Both the position numbers and the translations under genes were made by a program. Positions 35,789 to 44,100 of a stretch of 64,000 nt of DNA are shown here, piece after piece. Under the pieces are notes generated by a model that saw only the letters and a program-made list of their open reading frames with translations, ran no database searches and was not told the origin of the DNA. The first letter of the stretch is position 1; each line of letters begins with the position of its first letter. This DNA comes from PALSA-600 sp963842335 (GTDB taxonomy: Bacteria; Actinomycetota; Thermoleophilia; Gaiellales; Gaiellaceae): positions 248,001-312,000 of the forward strand of contig CAWJGF010000028.1 in assembly GCA_963842335.1 (NCBI GenBank), in the 5' to 3' direction.

Positions 35789-36898
35789 CTAGATCGGGGC
35801 GCTCTCGAGGGCCTCGACCGGCAGCAGCCTGCGCGTCTCCCAGCGGCGTGCAGCGAAGGCGCCGAGAGCGATGACCACGGCGAGCACGAAAACGATCAGG
35901 TCGCCGCCGGGCAGACGCGTGACGACTTCCATGCCGCCTCCGACGAGTCCCGCCATCGGGATCGTGAAGACCCAGGCGACCATGATGTTGCCGGCGACAC
36001 CCCAGCGCACGGCATGCAGACCGCGCGTCGCTCCTGCGCCCATGACCGACCCGGAGATCACCTGGGTGGTGGAAACCGGGTAGCCGAAATGAGCGGTCAA
36101 CCAGAGAATCGACGCGCACGCTGTCTGTGCGGCGAACCCCTGCGGGGCGTCGATCTTCGCGATCCGCGTGCCAAGGGTCCTGATGATGCGCCAGCCACCC
36201 GCATAGGTGCCCGCAGACATCGACAGGGCGGCGCAGACGATCACCCAGGTCGGCGGCCGCGTGAAGTCCGCGTTCAGATGGCCTGAAGCGACAAGCGCGA
36301 GCGCGATGATGCCCATCGTCTTCTGGGCGTCGTTCGTACCGTGGGCGAGCGCGACGAAGCCACCCGAAAAGAGCTGTCCGAAGCGGAAGGCACGACCAAC
36401 TCTGGACGGCGAGCGCCTCGCGACCAGCCAGACGATCACCGTCATCAGGACGAACGCGACCGCGAGCCCGGCGAACGGCGCGATCAACGATGGCTTCAGC
36501 ACCTTTTGCCAGAGGCCTGACCACTGCACGACGCTCCAGCCTTGCGCCACGATCGCCGAGCCCATGACCCCACCGATCAGCGCGTGGCTCGAACTGGACG
36601 GGAGGCCCAGGTACCACGTGACCAGGTTCCATGTGATGGCGCCGACAAGCCCAGCCAGGAGAATCTTCAGTGTGATCGCGTCGGGGTTGACGATGCCCTT
36701 GGCGACCGTAGCCGCGACCTTGAACGAGATGAAGGCACCGACGAAGTTGAGGATCGCCGCCATCGCCACGGCTTTGCGCGGCGAGAGAGCGCGCGTCGAG
36801 ACGCTCGTCGCGATCGAGTTCGCGGTGTCGTGGAACCCGTTCGTGAAGTCGAAGAAGAGCGCGACCGCGACGACGGCCACGAGCGTCACTTGCTCCAT
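35789..36898 (-). CDS. pit: PiT-family inorganic phosphate transporter
   Basis: 369 residues with about ten membrane helices. Both PiT signatures are present: FTNGFHDTANSIATSVSTRA near the N-terminus and ALAHGTNDAQKTMGII in the middle, with GFPVSTTQVISGS-like segments (FGYPVSTTQVISGSVMG) near the C-terminal half. It moves phosphate (usually as metal-phosphate) with H+ or Na+ across the inner membrane. The DUF47 gene lies six bp upstream in the same direction, the usual pairing for this low-affinity system. Confidence 0.93.
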   Translation of the reverse strand: MEQVTLVAVVAVALFFDFTNGFHDTANSIATSVSTRALSPRKAVAMAAILNFVGAFISFKVAATVAKGIVNPDAITLKILLAGLVGAITWNLVTWYLGLPSSSSHALIGGVMGSAIVAQGWSVVQWSGLWQKVLKPSLIAPFAGLAVAFVLMTVIVWLVARRSPSRVGRAFRFGQLFSGGFVALAHGTNDAQKTMGIIALALVASGHLNADFTRPPTWVIVCAALSMSAGTYAGGWRIIRTLGTRIAKIDAPQGFAAQTACASILWLTAHFGYPVSTTQVISGSVMGAGATRGLHAVRWGVAGNIMVAWVFTIPMAGLVGGGMEVVTRLPGGDLIVFVLAVVIALGAFAARRWETRRLLPVEALESAPI

Positions 36899-36904
36899 CG
36901 CCTG

Positions 36905-37525
36905 CTACGCGTTCTTGACGACGATGTTCGCGATCACGTTGGCGGCCGTATCGCAGGCATCGAGCGCGCGTTCAAGCGCCTCGTAGATGTCCTTCCAACG
37001 GATCACGATCAGCGGATCGATCTTGTCGCTGCGGAACAGCGACGCGATCGCTTCGCGGAGAATTCGATCCCCGTGGTCCTCGAACGTCTTCAGTTCGATC
37101 AGAGCTTGCTGCACGCCGTTCATGCCCTTCAGATTCGCGCATGCGATCGAGAGCTGCTCCACCGCCTTGACGACGATCTCGCACTGCTCAAAGGCGTGCC
37201 GGGTCGGCGTCGCGACCCCGTAGAGACCGAGCAGGTCGGATGCTTCCTCGAGGTGGTCGACGACGTCGTCGATCTCCGTCGCGAGCTGATAGATGTCCTC
37301 GCGGTCGAACGGGGTCAGGTATTGCGTGTTGAGCAAGGTGATCAGGTCGCGCGTGATCGTGTCACCCGCTGTCTCCGCTGCCTTCACCTGCTCTTGGGTC
37401 ACCGAGGAGCTCGGGTGCTCGCGGAAACGACGCTCGACCAGCTGCGCCACTTCCAGCGCATTCTCGCCGGCCCTCGTGAACAGCACGAAGAACTCCGTCG
37501 TCTTCGGGGTCAGGGAGATTTTCAT
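36905..37525 (-). CDS. DUF47/PhoU-like partner of the PiT transporter
   Basis: 206 residues from the ATG at 37525; a GTG four codons earlier is the alternative. It is all helical and carries the family's acidic/metal-binding helices (DIYQLATEIDDVVDHLEEAS, and IRWKDIYEALERALDACDTA). DUF47 proteins are PhoU-like and are encoded with Pit transporters, probably modulating them. The six-bp gap to pit implies one operon. Confidence 0.9.
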   Translation of the reverse strand: MKISLTPKTTEFFVLFTRAGENALEVAQLVERRFREHPSSSVTQEQVKAAETAGDTITRDLITLLNTQYLTPFDREDIYQLATEIDDVVDHLEEASDLLGLYGVATPTRHAFEQCEIVVKAVEQLSIACANLKGMNGVQQALIELKTFEDHGDRILREAIASLFRSDKIDPLIVIRWKDIYEALERALDACDTAANVIANIVVKNA

Positions 37526-37618
37526 CGGCGGCACGGTAGCCGAACGGACAGCACGCTCAGCCTACGTTTACAACAGCCGCCGAGACCGAGCGCTGCGAGC
37601 TTCAGCCACAGGCGAAGA

Positions 37619-38143
37619 CTAGGAGGGCGGTCCGACCGAATACGGCTGCGTAGACAAGTGCCCCGTGGCGTCGACGCTGACGATCATCCGCTCGGCCGCC
37701 CGCACCAGAACGGCCGAGTCAGCGCTCTGGCTCTCGAGCGCCCACCCTTGTGCCGTCCAACCGGCGACCGCGACGTCGAGCCTGCGCCGTCGTTCGGCGT
37801 CCGAGACCGCGCTGTCCGCGCTGCCGCCACTCCCGCCCCCGCGCCGGGCGAGCAACACGATCAGAATGATGAGCGCGACCGCGAGAATCGCGAGCAGGAC
37901 CCACACCCACGCAGGCGTTTCGCTGCTCGAATCCGAGCTCGAGGTCGTCGTCGGAGACGGCAGGATGATCTGGCGCGTCGTGGTCTGCTCGACGGTTTGC
38001 GTCGAGAACACCGTCGTCGGCTCCGACGTCGTCTCGATCGTCGTTGTGCCCGCGGCCTGGACGCTCCCGACGACTGCGGTGGCGAGAAGGACCCCGGCGA
38101 CGAGACAGGCGGCGAGGCCGGCGAGCTGCAGCGGCTTCCTCAC
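37619..38143 (-). CDS. Membrane-anchored hypothetical protein with Ser/Thr-rich stalk
   Basis: 174 residues: signal peptide (LAGLAACLVAGVLLATAVVG), a Ser/Thr-rich extracytoplasmic stalk (TTSEPTTVFSTQTVEQTTTR), one transmembrane helix (WVWVLLAILAVALIILIVLL) and a basic, soluble C-terminal domain with the motif AGWTAQGWALESQSADSAVL. The C-terminal domain would be cytoplasmic. Function unknown; it lies upstream of the pit operon on the same strand with about 90 bp between. Confidence 0.75.
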   Translation of the reverse strand: MRKPLQLAGLAACLVAGVLLATAVVGSVQAAGTTTIETTSEPTTVFSTQTVEQTTTRQIILPSPTTTSSSDSSSETPAWVWVLLAILAVALIILIVLLARRGGGSGGSADSAVSDAERRRRLDVAVAGWTAQGWALESQSADSAVLVRAAERMIVSVDATGHLSTQPYSVGPPS

Positions 38144-38246
38144 AGGTGAGAGAATACGCCTCCGCGAAGCCGAAGCTGCAGGCGAGTCGACTTCGCAGCT
38201 TGAGGCCCCCGCCTCACCGGGCGGGTTGGTTCGACGGATAAGGAAG

Positions 38247-38873
38247 TTATTCTCGGACCTCTCCTTCTGGCCGTGGAGCCGTTGCCCCGAGCGCGAGGAT
38301 GACGAACCCGATCCCCGCGAGGATGAGCGCGATGCCGACGACCAGGCTGAACAGCGAGAGCTGAGTCGCCATGTAACTCGTGTTGAGCGCGGTCGAAAGA
38401 GCAGTCTGGGTCACCCAGACGTCCCGGGCTCCGTTCGGCACAGGCTGCCCCGTCGCCGGATTGGTAACCGCGTAGTCGGTATTGCTCGTGCCTCCCCCCG
38501 GCGCAAGCTGCGATTTCGGTGCGTCCGGTTTGGCCTGGTACTGGCCCATCTCCGAATACACATAACCGCCGGTCGCCTCCAGCGCGTGGATGTTCATGTA
38601 CTGGGCGAAGCAGCGCGCTTCGCTGCCGGTGTCCACCGATTCTCCCGCCACAGCGCAACTTGGATAGCTGACGTTCTTCAGTCCCGCCTTTGCCCCCTCG
38701 GCTTTGATCGCCGTGGGCGTCATATCGGGCGTGCCGGTGATTTTCTGCTGCTTGAGCTCGCTGGTGACGGTGCTGTGCCCGTTGATGGCGAGCGCGATCA
38801 CCACGATGCCGAACGCGATCAAGACCGCGGCCGAAGCGACGCCTCCCCAGCGAAAGACCTGATCTCGTCTCAC
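38247..38873 (-). CDS. Two-helix membrane protein of unknown function
   Basis: 208 residues from GTG, with AAGGGAGGG about five nt upstream, a strong site that supports this start. A helix near the N-terminus (GVASAAVLIAFGIVVIALAI) and one near the C-terminus (LFSLVVGIALILAGIGFVIL) bracket a ~120-residue extracytoplasmic part with two cysteines (YPSCAV and ARCFAQ) that could bond. Architecture only; no family recognised. Confidence 0.75.
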   Translation of the reverse strand: MRRDQVFRWGGVASAAVLIAFGIVVIALAINGHSTVTSELKQQKITGTPDMTPTAIKAEGAKAGLKNVSYPSCAVAGESVDTGSEARCFAQYMNIHALEATGGYVYSEMGQYQAKPDAPKSQLAPGGGTSNTDYAVTNPATGQPVPNGARDVWVTQTALSTALNTSYMATQLSLFSLVVGIALILAGIGFVILALGATAPRPEGEVRE

Positions 38874-39345
38874 GGGACCCTCCCTTGGTTGCGACTCCGA
38901 AGGTGAGCCCTTGACTCTGCCACCTCACGCCGAGCGTTGCCCGATCCTAGGCCGTTCACCCGCTCGCCGACGCCAGTTCGACCGGATACCTTCGCCGTTC
39001 AATTAGGCGTGACCCGACGTTCGTCCCGGCGAGCTCTCCATTTTCACCGTTGTTCGTCCCGGCATTCATGCTCGCGGCCCTCCCTGTGATGTCCCGTCGT
39101 AGTCGAGGCATCACGCGATCGTCGCTGCCGGCCCGTTCGACCTGTTTCAGTCCCAGAAGGTCCGCTTCGAACGCGAGTTCAGCAAGATGCGACGCGAGTT
39201 GAGCGCGTCCTGGCTTCGCTGACCGTTCGTGCGCAAAGCACTAGCTCCTCGAGCGCTAGACGCGGCGCCCAACGCGCGCTCGCTGTCGGGCTTCGCCTGG
39301 TCGAGCGCGTCGATCACCCCCGCGAACGCCGGGCTCGGAGTTCCT
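38874..39345. other. Gene-poor stretch
   Basis: No convincing gene. A short plus-strand open piece near 39100-39230 reads PFDLFQSQKVRFEREFSKM before a stop and may be the end of a lost gene, but no family is recognised. No repeat or tRNA is seen. Confidence 0.5.
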
Positions 39346-39348
39346 TAC

Positions 39349-39390
39349 AAAAACGACGAGCGCCCCCGGCTGCGTAAGCCTGAGGGCGCT
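39349..39390 (-). terminator. Rho-independent terminator of the 39434-39898 gene
   Basis: AGCGCCC (39359-39365) pairs with GGGCGCT (39384-39390), with an inner GGCT/AGCC pair around a short loop. Reading the minus strand, the stem is soon followed by a five-T run (complement of 39349-39353). It lies 44 bp past the stop of the secreted-protein gene. Confidence 0.8.
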
Positions 39391-39433
39391 GCTGTGGTGC
39401 GCCGAGTCGCTGTTCGCGGTCGAATCAGCTTCG

Positions 39434-39898
39434 TCAGTGGATCTGGATGTTGCCCGACGTAATGTCGTACTGAAGGCCGGTGCCACCCGTGAGCTGGTCA
39501 CCACTCCACATGCCGAGGTACCTCATCCAGTCGCCGGACCCCTTCGAACCCTCGCCACCATCATGAACCACGTACTCGAGCTTATCCCCGACGTGGAGGT
39601 ACGGGTTGGTGCCGGGGTCGACTACTTGGGTGGTGAACTCTGCGTCCGTCGTGCTGGAAACCGTCACTTTGATGACCTTGGAGGTGGCCGTAGTTCCCGC
39701 GTACTGGTCGAGGACGTTCCCTTTGGCCGTGCCATTCCCGAGGTCCTGGGCGTCGAACACCCAGTGCTGGGGCTGGCCCAGGTTGGTGAAGGTCACGTCA
39801 CCCGTCACCTTGGGCGCGGGGCCGCCAGCAAACGCGGCGGGAACGGTCAGGGCTGCCGCGGCGAGCACCGGAAGGGCAAGTAGCAAGAACTTCTTCAA
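39434..39898 (-). CDS. Secreted hypothetical protein (TTG start)
   Basis: 154 residues. The start is TTG, supported by AAAGGAG eight nt upstream, directly encoding the basic MKK of a signal peptide (LLLALPVLAAAALTVPAAFAG). The mature part is a beta-rich ~130-residue domain (VTGDVTFTNLGQPQHWVFDA, YLHVGDKLEYVVHDGGEG) seen in many small actinobacterial secreted proteins of unknown role. A good terminator follows. It is transcribed away from the integration scar at 40 kb. Confidence 0.8.
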   Translation of the reverse strand: MKKFLLLALPVLAAAALTVPAAFAGGPAPKVTGDVTFTNLGQPQHWVFDAQDLGNGTAKGNVLDQYAGTTATSKVIKVTVSSTTDAEFTTQVVDPGTNPYLHVGDKLEYVVHDGGEGSKGSGDWMRYLGMWSGDQLTGGTGLQYDITSGNIQIH

Positions 39899-40049
39899 GG
39901 TGGAACTCCTTTGATCTTTGTCGGCAACTCATGTGATTGCCGTGTACCTGCACCGTGCCCGTCCCTGACCTCGCCCGCTAGGACACGATTGGGTCAATCC
40001 AGCAGCCGTTTTTGCGCAGCGCCTTAGCGGGGTGCTGAGCGTGACGCCT

Positions 40050-40128
40050 CTAAGAAGCGGCGCGACGATGGCACTCGGAGCACAGCAGCTCGAGGTCCTC
40101 GAGCGCGTTGCTTCCGCCGTCGAGCAGC
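40050..40128 (-). pseudogene. C-terminal remnant of an HNH endonuclease
   Basis: The minus strand reads LLDGGSNALEDLELLCSECH followed by RRAAS and a stop. This is the end of an HNH nuclease: GGSNxxxDLxLLCxxCHxR, with the last His and the CxxC-type pair. Everything upstream is missing, and the fragment abuts the integrase remnant. It marks a truncated mobile-element or phage gene. Confidence 0.7.
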
Positions 40129-40218
40129 ACGACCGCCGACACCTACACCGACTGGGACGTTCAGCAGCTCGAGGCTTCGCTGATCGAGACATTCGCTGCC
40201 GAAGATGAGGCGGAATGA
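40123..40218 (+). pseudogene. C-terminal remnant of a tyrosine recombinase (integrase)
   Basis: The frame SSTTADTYTDWDVQQLEASL followed by IETFAAEDEAE and a stop matches the end of tyrosine integrases (the catalytic Tyr lies in the TTADTY segment). The upstream catalytic Arg/His blocks are gone. It points at the tmRNA-like repeat that begins 57 bp after its stop. Confidence 0.7.
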
Positions 40219-40275
40219 CCCTTTTCGGAATCATTCCCACCGTCTCAACGCGTTTCCCCTGCAATAGCGATTTCA

Positions 40276-40301
40276 TGGAGGCGGCGGGAATCGAACCCGC
40301 G
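40276..40301 (-). repeat. Partial tmRNA 3' end, att-like copy A
   Basis: 26 bp identical to the last 26 bp of the ssrA gene at 45815 (minus-strand reading starts CGCGGGTTCGATTC, the T-loop, and ends GCCTCCA, the acceptor). No tRNA or tmRNA body follows, so it is a fragment of the kind left by integrases that target ssrA. It lies 57 bp past an integrase remnant and 28 bp before the stop of the cyclase/ATPase gene. Confidence 0.85.
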
Positions 40302-40329
40302 CAAGATTTCAATCAGTCGGTGCCGGCTC

Positions 40330-42873
40330 TCAGTCGGGCGCTGGCAGATCACTCCGTCCGAGCGCGAGGTCGATCGCGTCCTCGAGTGAGAGCGCAGCCC
40401 CTGCGTCGAGCTCGGATGAAAGGAGCTCAGGCCCGAGCGCGGCTTCGAGTCTCGCCAGCGTTTGGCGCTCGATGGCATCTTGCTGCTCATCGTTGTTGGC
40501 GCCGAGACGCGACCTCAGTTCCTTCAGCCAGCCGAAAAGAAGAGCTCCCGTGCGGGCTTCGCCGGACTCGGCTTCCACCACGGCTAGGCCGAACACCGCC
40601 CAGAGCTGGCACTCGACCAGCCCGATCTCGGTCGCCGCCTCGAGCCCACGTTTGTAGAAGTCGCGGGCGCGGTCGAGCTCACCGAGGCCGTGCGTTGCAT
40701 AGCCCAGATTGTTGTAGGCGCGTGCCTGCCGATCGAGGTCGCCGCGCGCCTCGCCGATCGCCAGGCTCTCCTCGAACAGTTCGGCGGCGCGCTCGTACTC
40801 GCCCTCGTTCGTGAGCAGGTCGCCGAGATTGTTCAGCGCAATCGCGAACAGCCACTGATCGCCCCCGCGACCGCCGATCGCCAGCGACTCCTCGAGCAAC
40901 GCGTGTGCCTGCTCGCGATCACCCCGTTTGGACGCGACGATCGCAAGCAGGTGGATCGCCACCTCATAGACATGCTCCTGGTCCACGGCGGTCTTCGAGA
41001 TCTCGAGAATGCGCAACGCGAGCTGCTCGCCTTCGTCGATGTCGCCCTGCCACAGCGCGAGAAATGACCCGCCCCACAACGAATTGACGAGTCGCTCCGG
41101 CTCGAGGTCTGCCCCGAGAGCGACAGCGGCGGTCAGGTAACGCCGCCCCTCGGTCCAGTGACCGCGTGTCTGCCAGTAGGGCCAGATCCCACCCGAGAGT
41201 CGCAGCGCACCATCTGCGTCCCCGCTCTCGAGCAGGTGCTCGAGAGCCGCTCGCAGATTTGCGTGCTCGGCGTCGAGCCGCTCGAGCCACGTCCGAGCCG
41301 CCCGCGCCCGCAACTCAGGGCGCGCGCGCTCACCGAGTTCGACGTACCAGGCCGCGTGAACGTCCCGGAACTGGGGCGCATCCGCGAACTCGTCGAGTCG
41401 TTCGGCGGCGAACTCGCGGATCGTCTCGAGCATCCAGTAGCGGTCGCCGCTGCGACGGAGGAGGCTCTTGTCGACCAGCGAGGCGATCGCGTCGAGGTCG
41501 GCGCCGCAGATTGCCTCGGCGGCCTCCAGCGTGCAGCCGCCGGCGAACACGGCCAGGCGGGCGAACAAGTCCTGCTCCGCCGCCGTGAGCAGGTCATGGC
41601 TCCAGGTGATCGTCGCGCGCAGCGTCCGTTGCCGCTCGGGCGCCGACCGCGATCCTCCGCCGAGCAAGGGCAGCCGCTGCTCGAGCCGTTCCAGCATCGC
41701 GGGCAACGAGAGCGCCTTGACGCGGGCGGCCGCCAGTTCGATCGCAAGCGGCAGACAGTCGAGACGCCGACAGATCTCGACCACCTCGCCATTCGCAGCG
41801 AACCCGGAGCGAACGGCGGCCGCCCGCTGCAAGAAGAGCTCCATCGCTTCCCGCTCGCGCAACGGGTCGACTGCGACCTCCCACTCGCCATCGACGTGGA
41901 GCGGCTCGCGACTCGTGACGAGCACAGTCAACCGCGGACAGGAGCGGATCGTTTCGGCGACCCCGGCAGCCGCGTCGAGCAGATGCTCGAAGTTGTCGAG
42001 CACGAGCAGGAGCCGCGTGTCGCCCACCGTGGCCGACAGCGTGTCCTTCGAGCCCAGCACCTGAGCGGCAACGGTCTCGACGAGCGCGGGTTCGGCGAGC
42101 GAGGCGAGCGGCACCCACCAGACACCGCGGTCATAGTCGTCCGCCGCCGCCGCGGCCGCCTGCAGCGCAAGCCGCGTCTTGCCGCTCCCACCCGGGCCTG
42201 TCAGCGTCACCAACCGGACCTCCGGCCGCAGCAGCAGCATCGCCAGCTCATCGATCTCCCGCTCGCGACCCAGGAACGGCGTCGCGGGAACCGGCAGGTT
42301 CGTCTCGTGGAGCGTCTTCAGCGGCGGGAAGACGTCGGTCCCGAGCTGAAAGAGGCGTTCCGGCGCGCTCAGGTCCTTTAGTCGGTGCAGGCCGAGGTCG
42401 CGCATGTCGGCGCCGGCGAGGGCGGCCGTCGCCTGAGACAGCAGCACCTGCCCGCCGTGTCCGGCCGCCATGATCCGCGCCGCCTTATGCACGTCCAGTC
42501 CGATGTACTTCGGTGGCGCAGCCACCGGCTCACCCGTGTGCACACCCATACGTACTCGTATCTCGCCCCCCTCTCGCCACTCCGCCTGCGCAAGCGCCTG
42601 CTGGCCCTCAGACGCCGCCGCGACTCCCTCCTGCGCGCTCGCAAACGACACGAAGAACGCATCACCCTCGTGGTCGACCTCGTAGCCGCGATGCCGCTCG
42701 AAGACCTTCCGCAAAAGGCGCCGGTGCAGGTCAAGCGCCTCCCGGTACCGCTCAGGCCCGAGCCGCTCCAACAGCCGCGTCGACCCCTCGATGTCCGTAA
42801 ACAACATCGTCACTGTCCCGGTCGGGAGCTCGGGCCGCACCCGCCCATTCTCTCCCTTTTCGAGCCGCGCCAC
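40330..42873 (-). CDS. Cyclase-like/NB-ARC ATPase/TPR regulator flanked by att-like repeats
   Basis: 847 residues from GTG. The N-terminal class III cyclase domain (about 15-185) keeps the metal Asp residues (FTDIEGST, GDAFFVSFA) and Arg in the motif GLDVHKAARI, but His replaces the catalytic Asn and the adenine-type Lys is missing, so activity is doubtful. An NB-ARC ATPase follows (Walker A GPGGSGKTR, sensor-like TSREPLHVDG, GLPL-like CLPLAIELAAARVKAL). Then come a winged helix-like AERLEQ/WSHDLL segment and TPR-rich C-terminal repeats. This is the SARP/LuxR-type signalling architecture without the usual DNA-binding domain. It lies between two tmRNA-3'-like repeats and may be imported cargo. 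Confidence 0.88.
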   Translation of the reverse strand: MARLEKGENGRVRPELPTGTVTMLFTDIEGSTRLLERLGPERYREALDLHRRLLRKVFERHRGYEVDHEGDAFFVSFASAQEGVAAASEGQQALAQAEWREGGEIRVRMGVHTGEPVAAPPKYIGLDVHKAARIMAAGHGGQVLLSQATAALAGADMRDLGLHRLKDLSAPERLFQLGTDVFPPLKTLHETNLPVPATPFLGREREIDELAMLLLRPEVRLVTLTGPGGSGKTRLALQAAAAAADDYDRGVWWVPLASLAEPALVETVAAQVLGSKDTLSATVGDTRLLLVLDNFEHLLDAAAGVAETIRSCPRLTVLVTSREPLHVDGEWEVAVDPLREREAMELFLQRAAAVRSGFAANGEVVEICRRLDCLPLAIELAAARVKALSLPAMLERLEQRLPLLGGGSRSAPERQRTLRATITWSHDLLTAAEQDLFARLAVFAGGCTLEAAEAICGADLDAIASLVDKSLLRRSGDRYWMLETIREFAAERLDEFADAPQFRDVHAAWYVELGERARPELRARAARTWLERLDAEHANLRAALEHLLESGDADGALRLSGGIWPYWQTRGHWTEGRRYLTAAVALGADLEPERLVNSLWGGSFLALWQGDIDEGEQLALRILEISKTAVDQEHVYEVAIHLLAIVASKRGDREQAHALLEESLAIGGRGGDQWLFAIALNNLGDLLTNEGEYERAAELFEESLAIGEARGDLDRQARAYNNLGYATHGLGELDRARDFYKRGLEAATEIGLVECQLWAVFGLAVVEAESGEARTGALLFGWLKELRSRLGANNDEQQDAIERQTLARLEAALGPELLSSELDAGAALSLEDAIDLALGRSDLPAPD

Positions 42874-42896
42874 CGCATACGTCCCTTCCTAGCGAG

Positions 42897-42922
42897 TGGA
42901 AGCCGCGGGGATCGAACCCGCG
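42897..42922 (-). repeat. Diverged tmRNA 3'-like copy B
   Basis: Shares the ATCGAACCCGCG T-loop core with copies A, C and ssrA but differs in the acceptor part (TGGAAGCCGCGGGG instead of TGGAGGCGGCGGGA). After the core it continues GCAAGATT and CAGTCGG like copy A, so A and B share a longer common ancestor than the tmRNA piece alone. It sits 24 bp upstream of the cyclase/ATPase start. Confidence 0.65.
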
Positions 42923-42995
42923 CAAGATTCAGTCGGGCTCGGCTAGCGGTGTGAGCGGAACCTCCAGTGCCTCCGGTTTTGGCGATAGCTGGAAC

Positions 42996-43263
42996 TTGTT
43001 CTTCAGGTATAGACGGCTCCAGGAGGCCGGGCTGGTCGGGGCAGGGCATGACGGGCGGCCTGAACATGCACCGGGCACGACACACGTTCGCAACAGATCT
43101 GCGGCGGGTAGCAGACCTCGGCGCGACCTCTCAGGCTCTCGGGCACTCCGACCTCTCGACCACGGCGTCCATCTATGGCTATTGCGACGTCAGCGACCTG
43201 GAGCGCACGATGGAGGCGCTCTCGCGGTCGCGTCGGCGGGAAGACGAAGAGCCGGACGACTGA
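42996..43263 (+). pseudogene. Frameshifted C-terminal half of a tyrosine recombinase
   Basis: LFFRYRRLQEAGLV is read in one frame. The catalytic HRARHTFATDLRR (His-x-x-Arg box) and QALGHSDLSTTASIY (second His and catalytic Tyr), followed by DLERTMEAL, are read in the next. A frameshift near 43,040 separates them, and the N-terminal part is missing. The His/Arg/His/Tyr order is that of phage-type integrases. Its stop lies 47 bp before att-like copy C. Confidence 0.85.
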
Positions 43264-43310
43264 AGCGTTTCACTCGACCGGCTCTGAAAACGGCTCCGTT
43301 GAGCCGATGA

Positions 43311-43336
43311 TGGAGGCGGCGGGAATCGAACCCGCG
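43311..43336 (-). repeat. Partial tmRNA 3' end, att-like copy C
   Basis: Identical over 26 bp to the ssrA 3' end and to copy A, with unrelated sequence after it (TGACAATTCC). It lies 47 bp past the integrase remnant, the same gap as between the 45669-45767 remnant and ssrA itself. Confidence 0.85.
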
Positions 43337-44100
43337 TGACAATTCCAGCCGCAGCCGTCAAAACGCCGCTCACGCAACTGAACATGGGACTGGGGTGTCG
43401 CCGTCACCGACCGCGCAGTGGATTGTGGACGGATACACCCGTCGCTTTTGCGTCGTCCACCCCGACTGCGCGAGTGCTCGCGAATGCACCTGAAACCTGA
43501 CGACCACCGCGAATCGACATCTTCTGCCGCCGCGCGAAGACTGGGCGGCTCTCCAATCACTGGCACCGTATCGACCTTCCTGGCCATAACGGCGCATCGC
43601 TCCCGCCCGAGCTTCCTGACCGCGACATCCGGCGTGACCCAACCCATCCCCGCTCGCCTGGGCGAGTGTTGCGCAATGACTCCTGAGCGCGTGGTTCGTG
43701 GGAGTTGCGCCGGTACCTGGATTTACCCGTGGAGATCCCGCGCCACCGCGCGCTACGTCAGGGCGCGGCGCCGCGGAAGACAGCGAGAGGCTCTGTCCTC
43801 CGCTGTCTCTGACGGCTGAGTTGCTCGAGCGCGTTCCTAGATCGCGCCACGCGCGACCTGGTTCTGATGCTCCGCAACGCCTGCGCCACCTGGGACTTGT
43901 GACGGGCAACCTGCTGGCCCCGGGAAGGCCGACGTGGACGGCGCAGAGACCCCCAACGGCGATCTTCAACCGGGCGATCGAGCGCGGCAACCTGCTCGTC
44001 ACCGAGAAGCTTTGCGACTCGGACGGCCTCAGATGATTCGAGAACAAGGGTCTCCTCCGGAGAGGGAAGGTCGCCGGCGCGTGGCCGGTCGTTCCGCTTT
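43337..44100. other. Decayed stretch between att-like copy C and the DUF2252 gene
   Basis: No intact gene. Plus-strand fragments around 43430-43660 and 43930-44036 look partly coding; the latter reads TAIFNRAIERGNLLVTEKL, resembling the C-terminus of small actinobacterial proteins. All are interrupted by stops and frame changes. It is probably degenerate cargo of an integrated element. Confidence 0.55.

Noticed and set aside
39229..39462. Plus-strand frame of 77 codons
   Set aside because: It covers the terminator and start region of the opposing secreted-protein gene and resembles no protein.
42897..42922. Possible tRNA gene at the repeat
   Set aside because: Only the T-arm and acceptor end are present; no D-arm or anticodon arm can be folded nearby.
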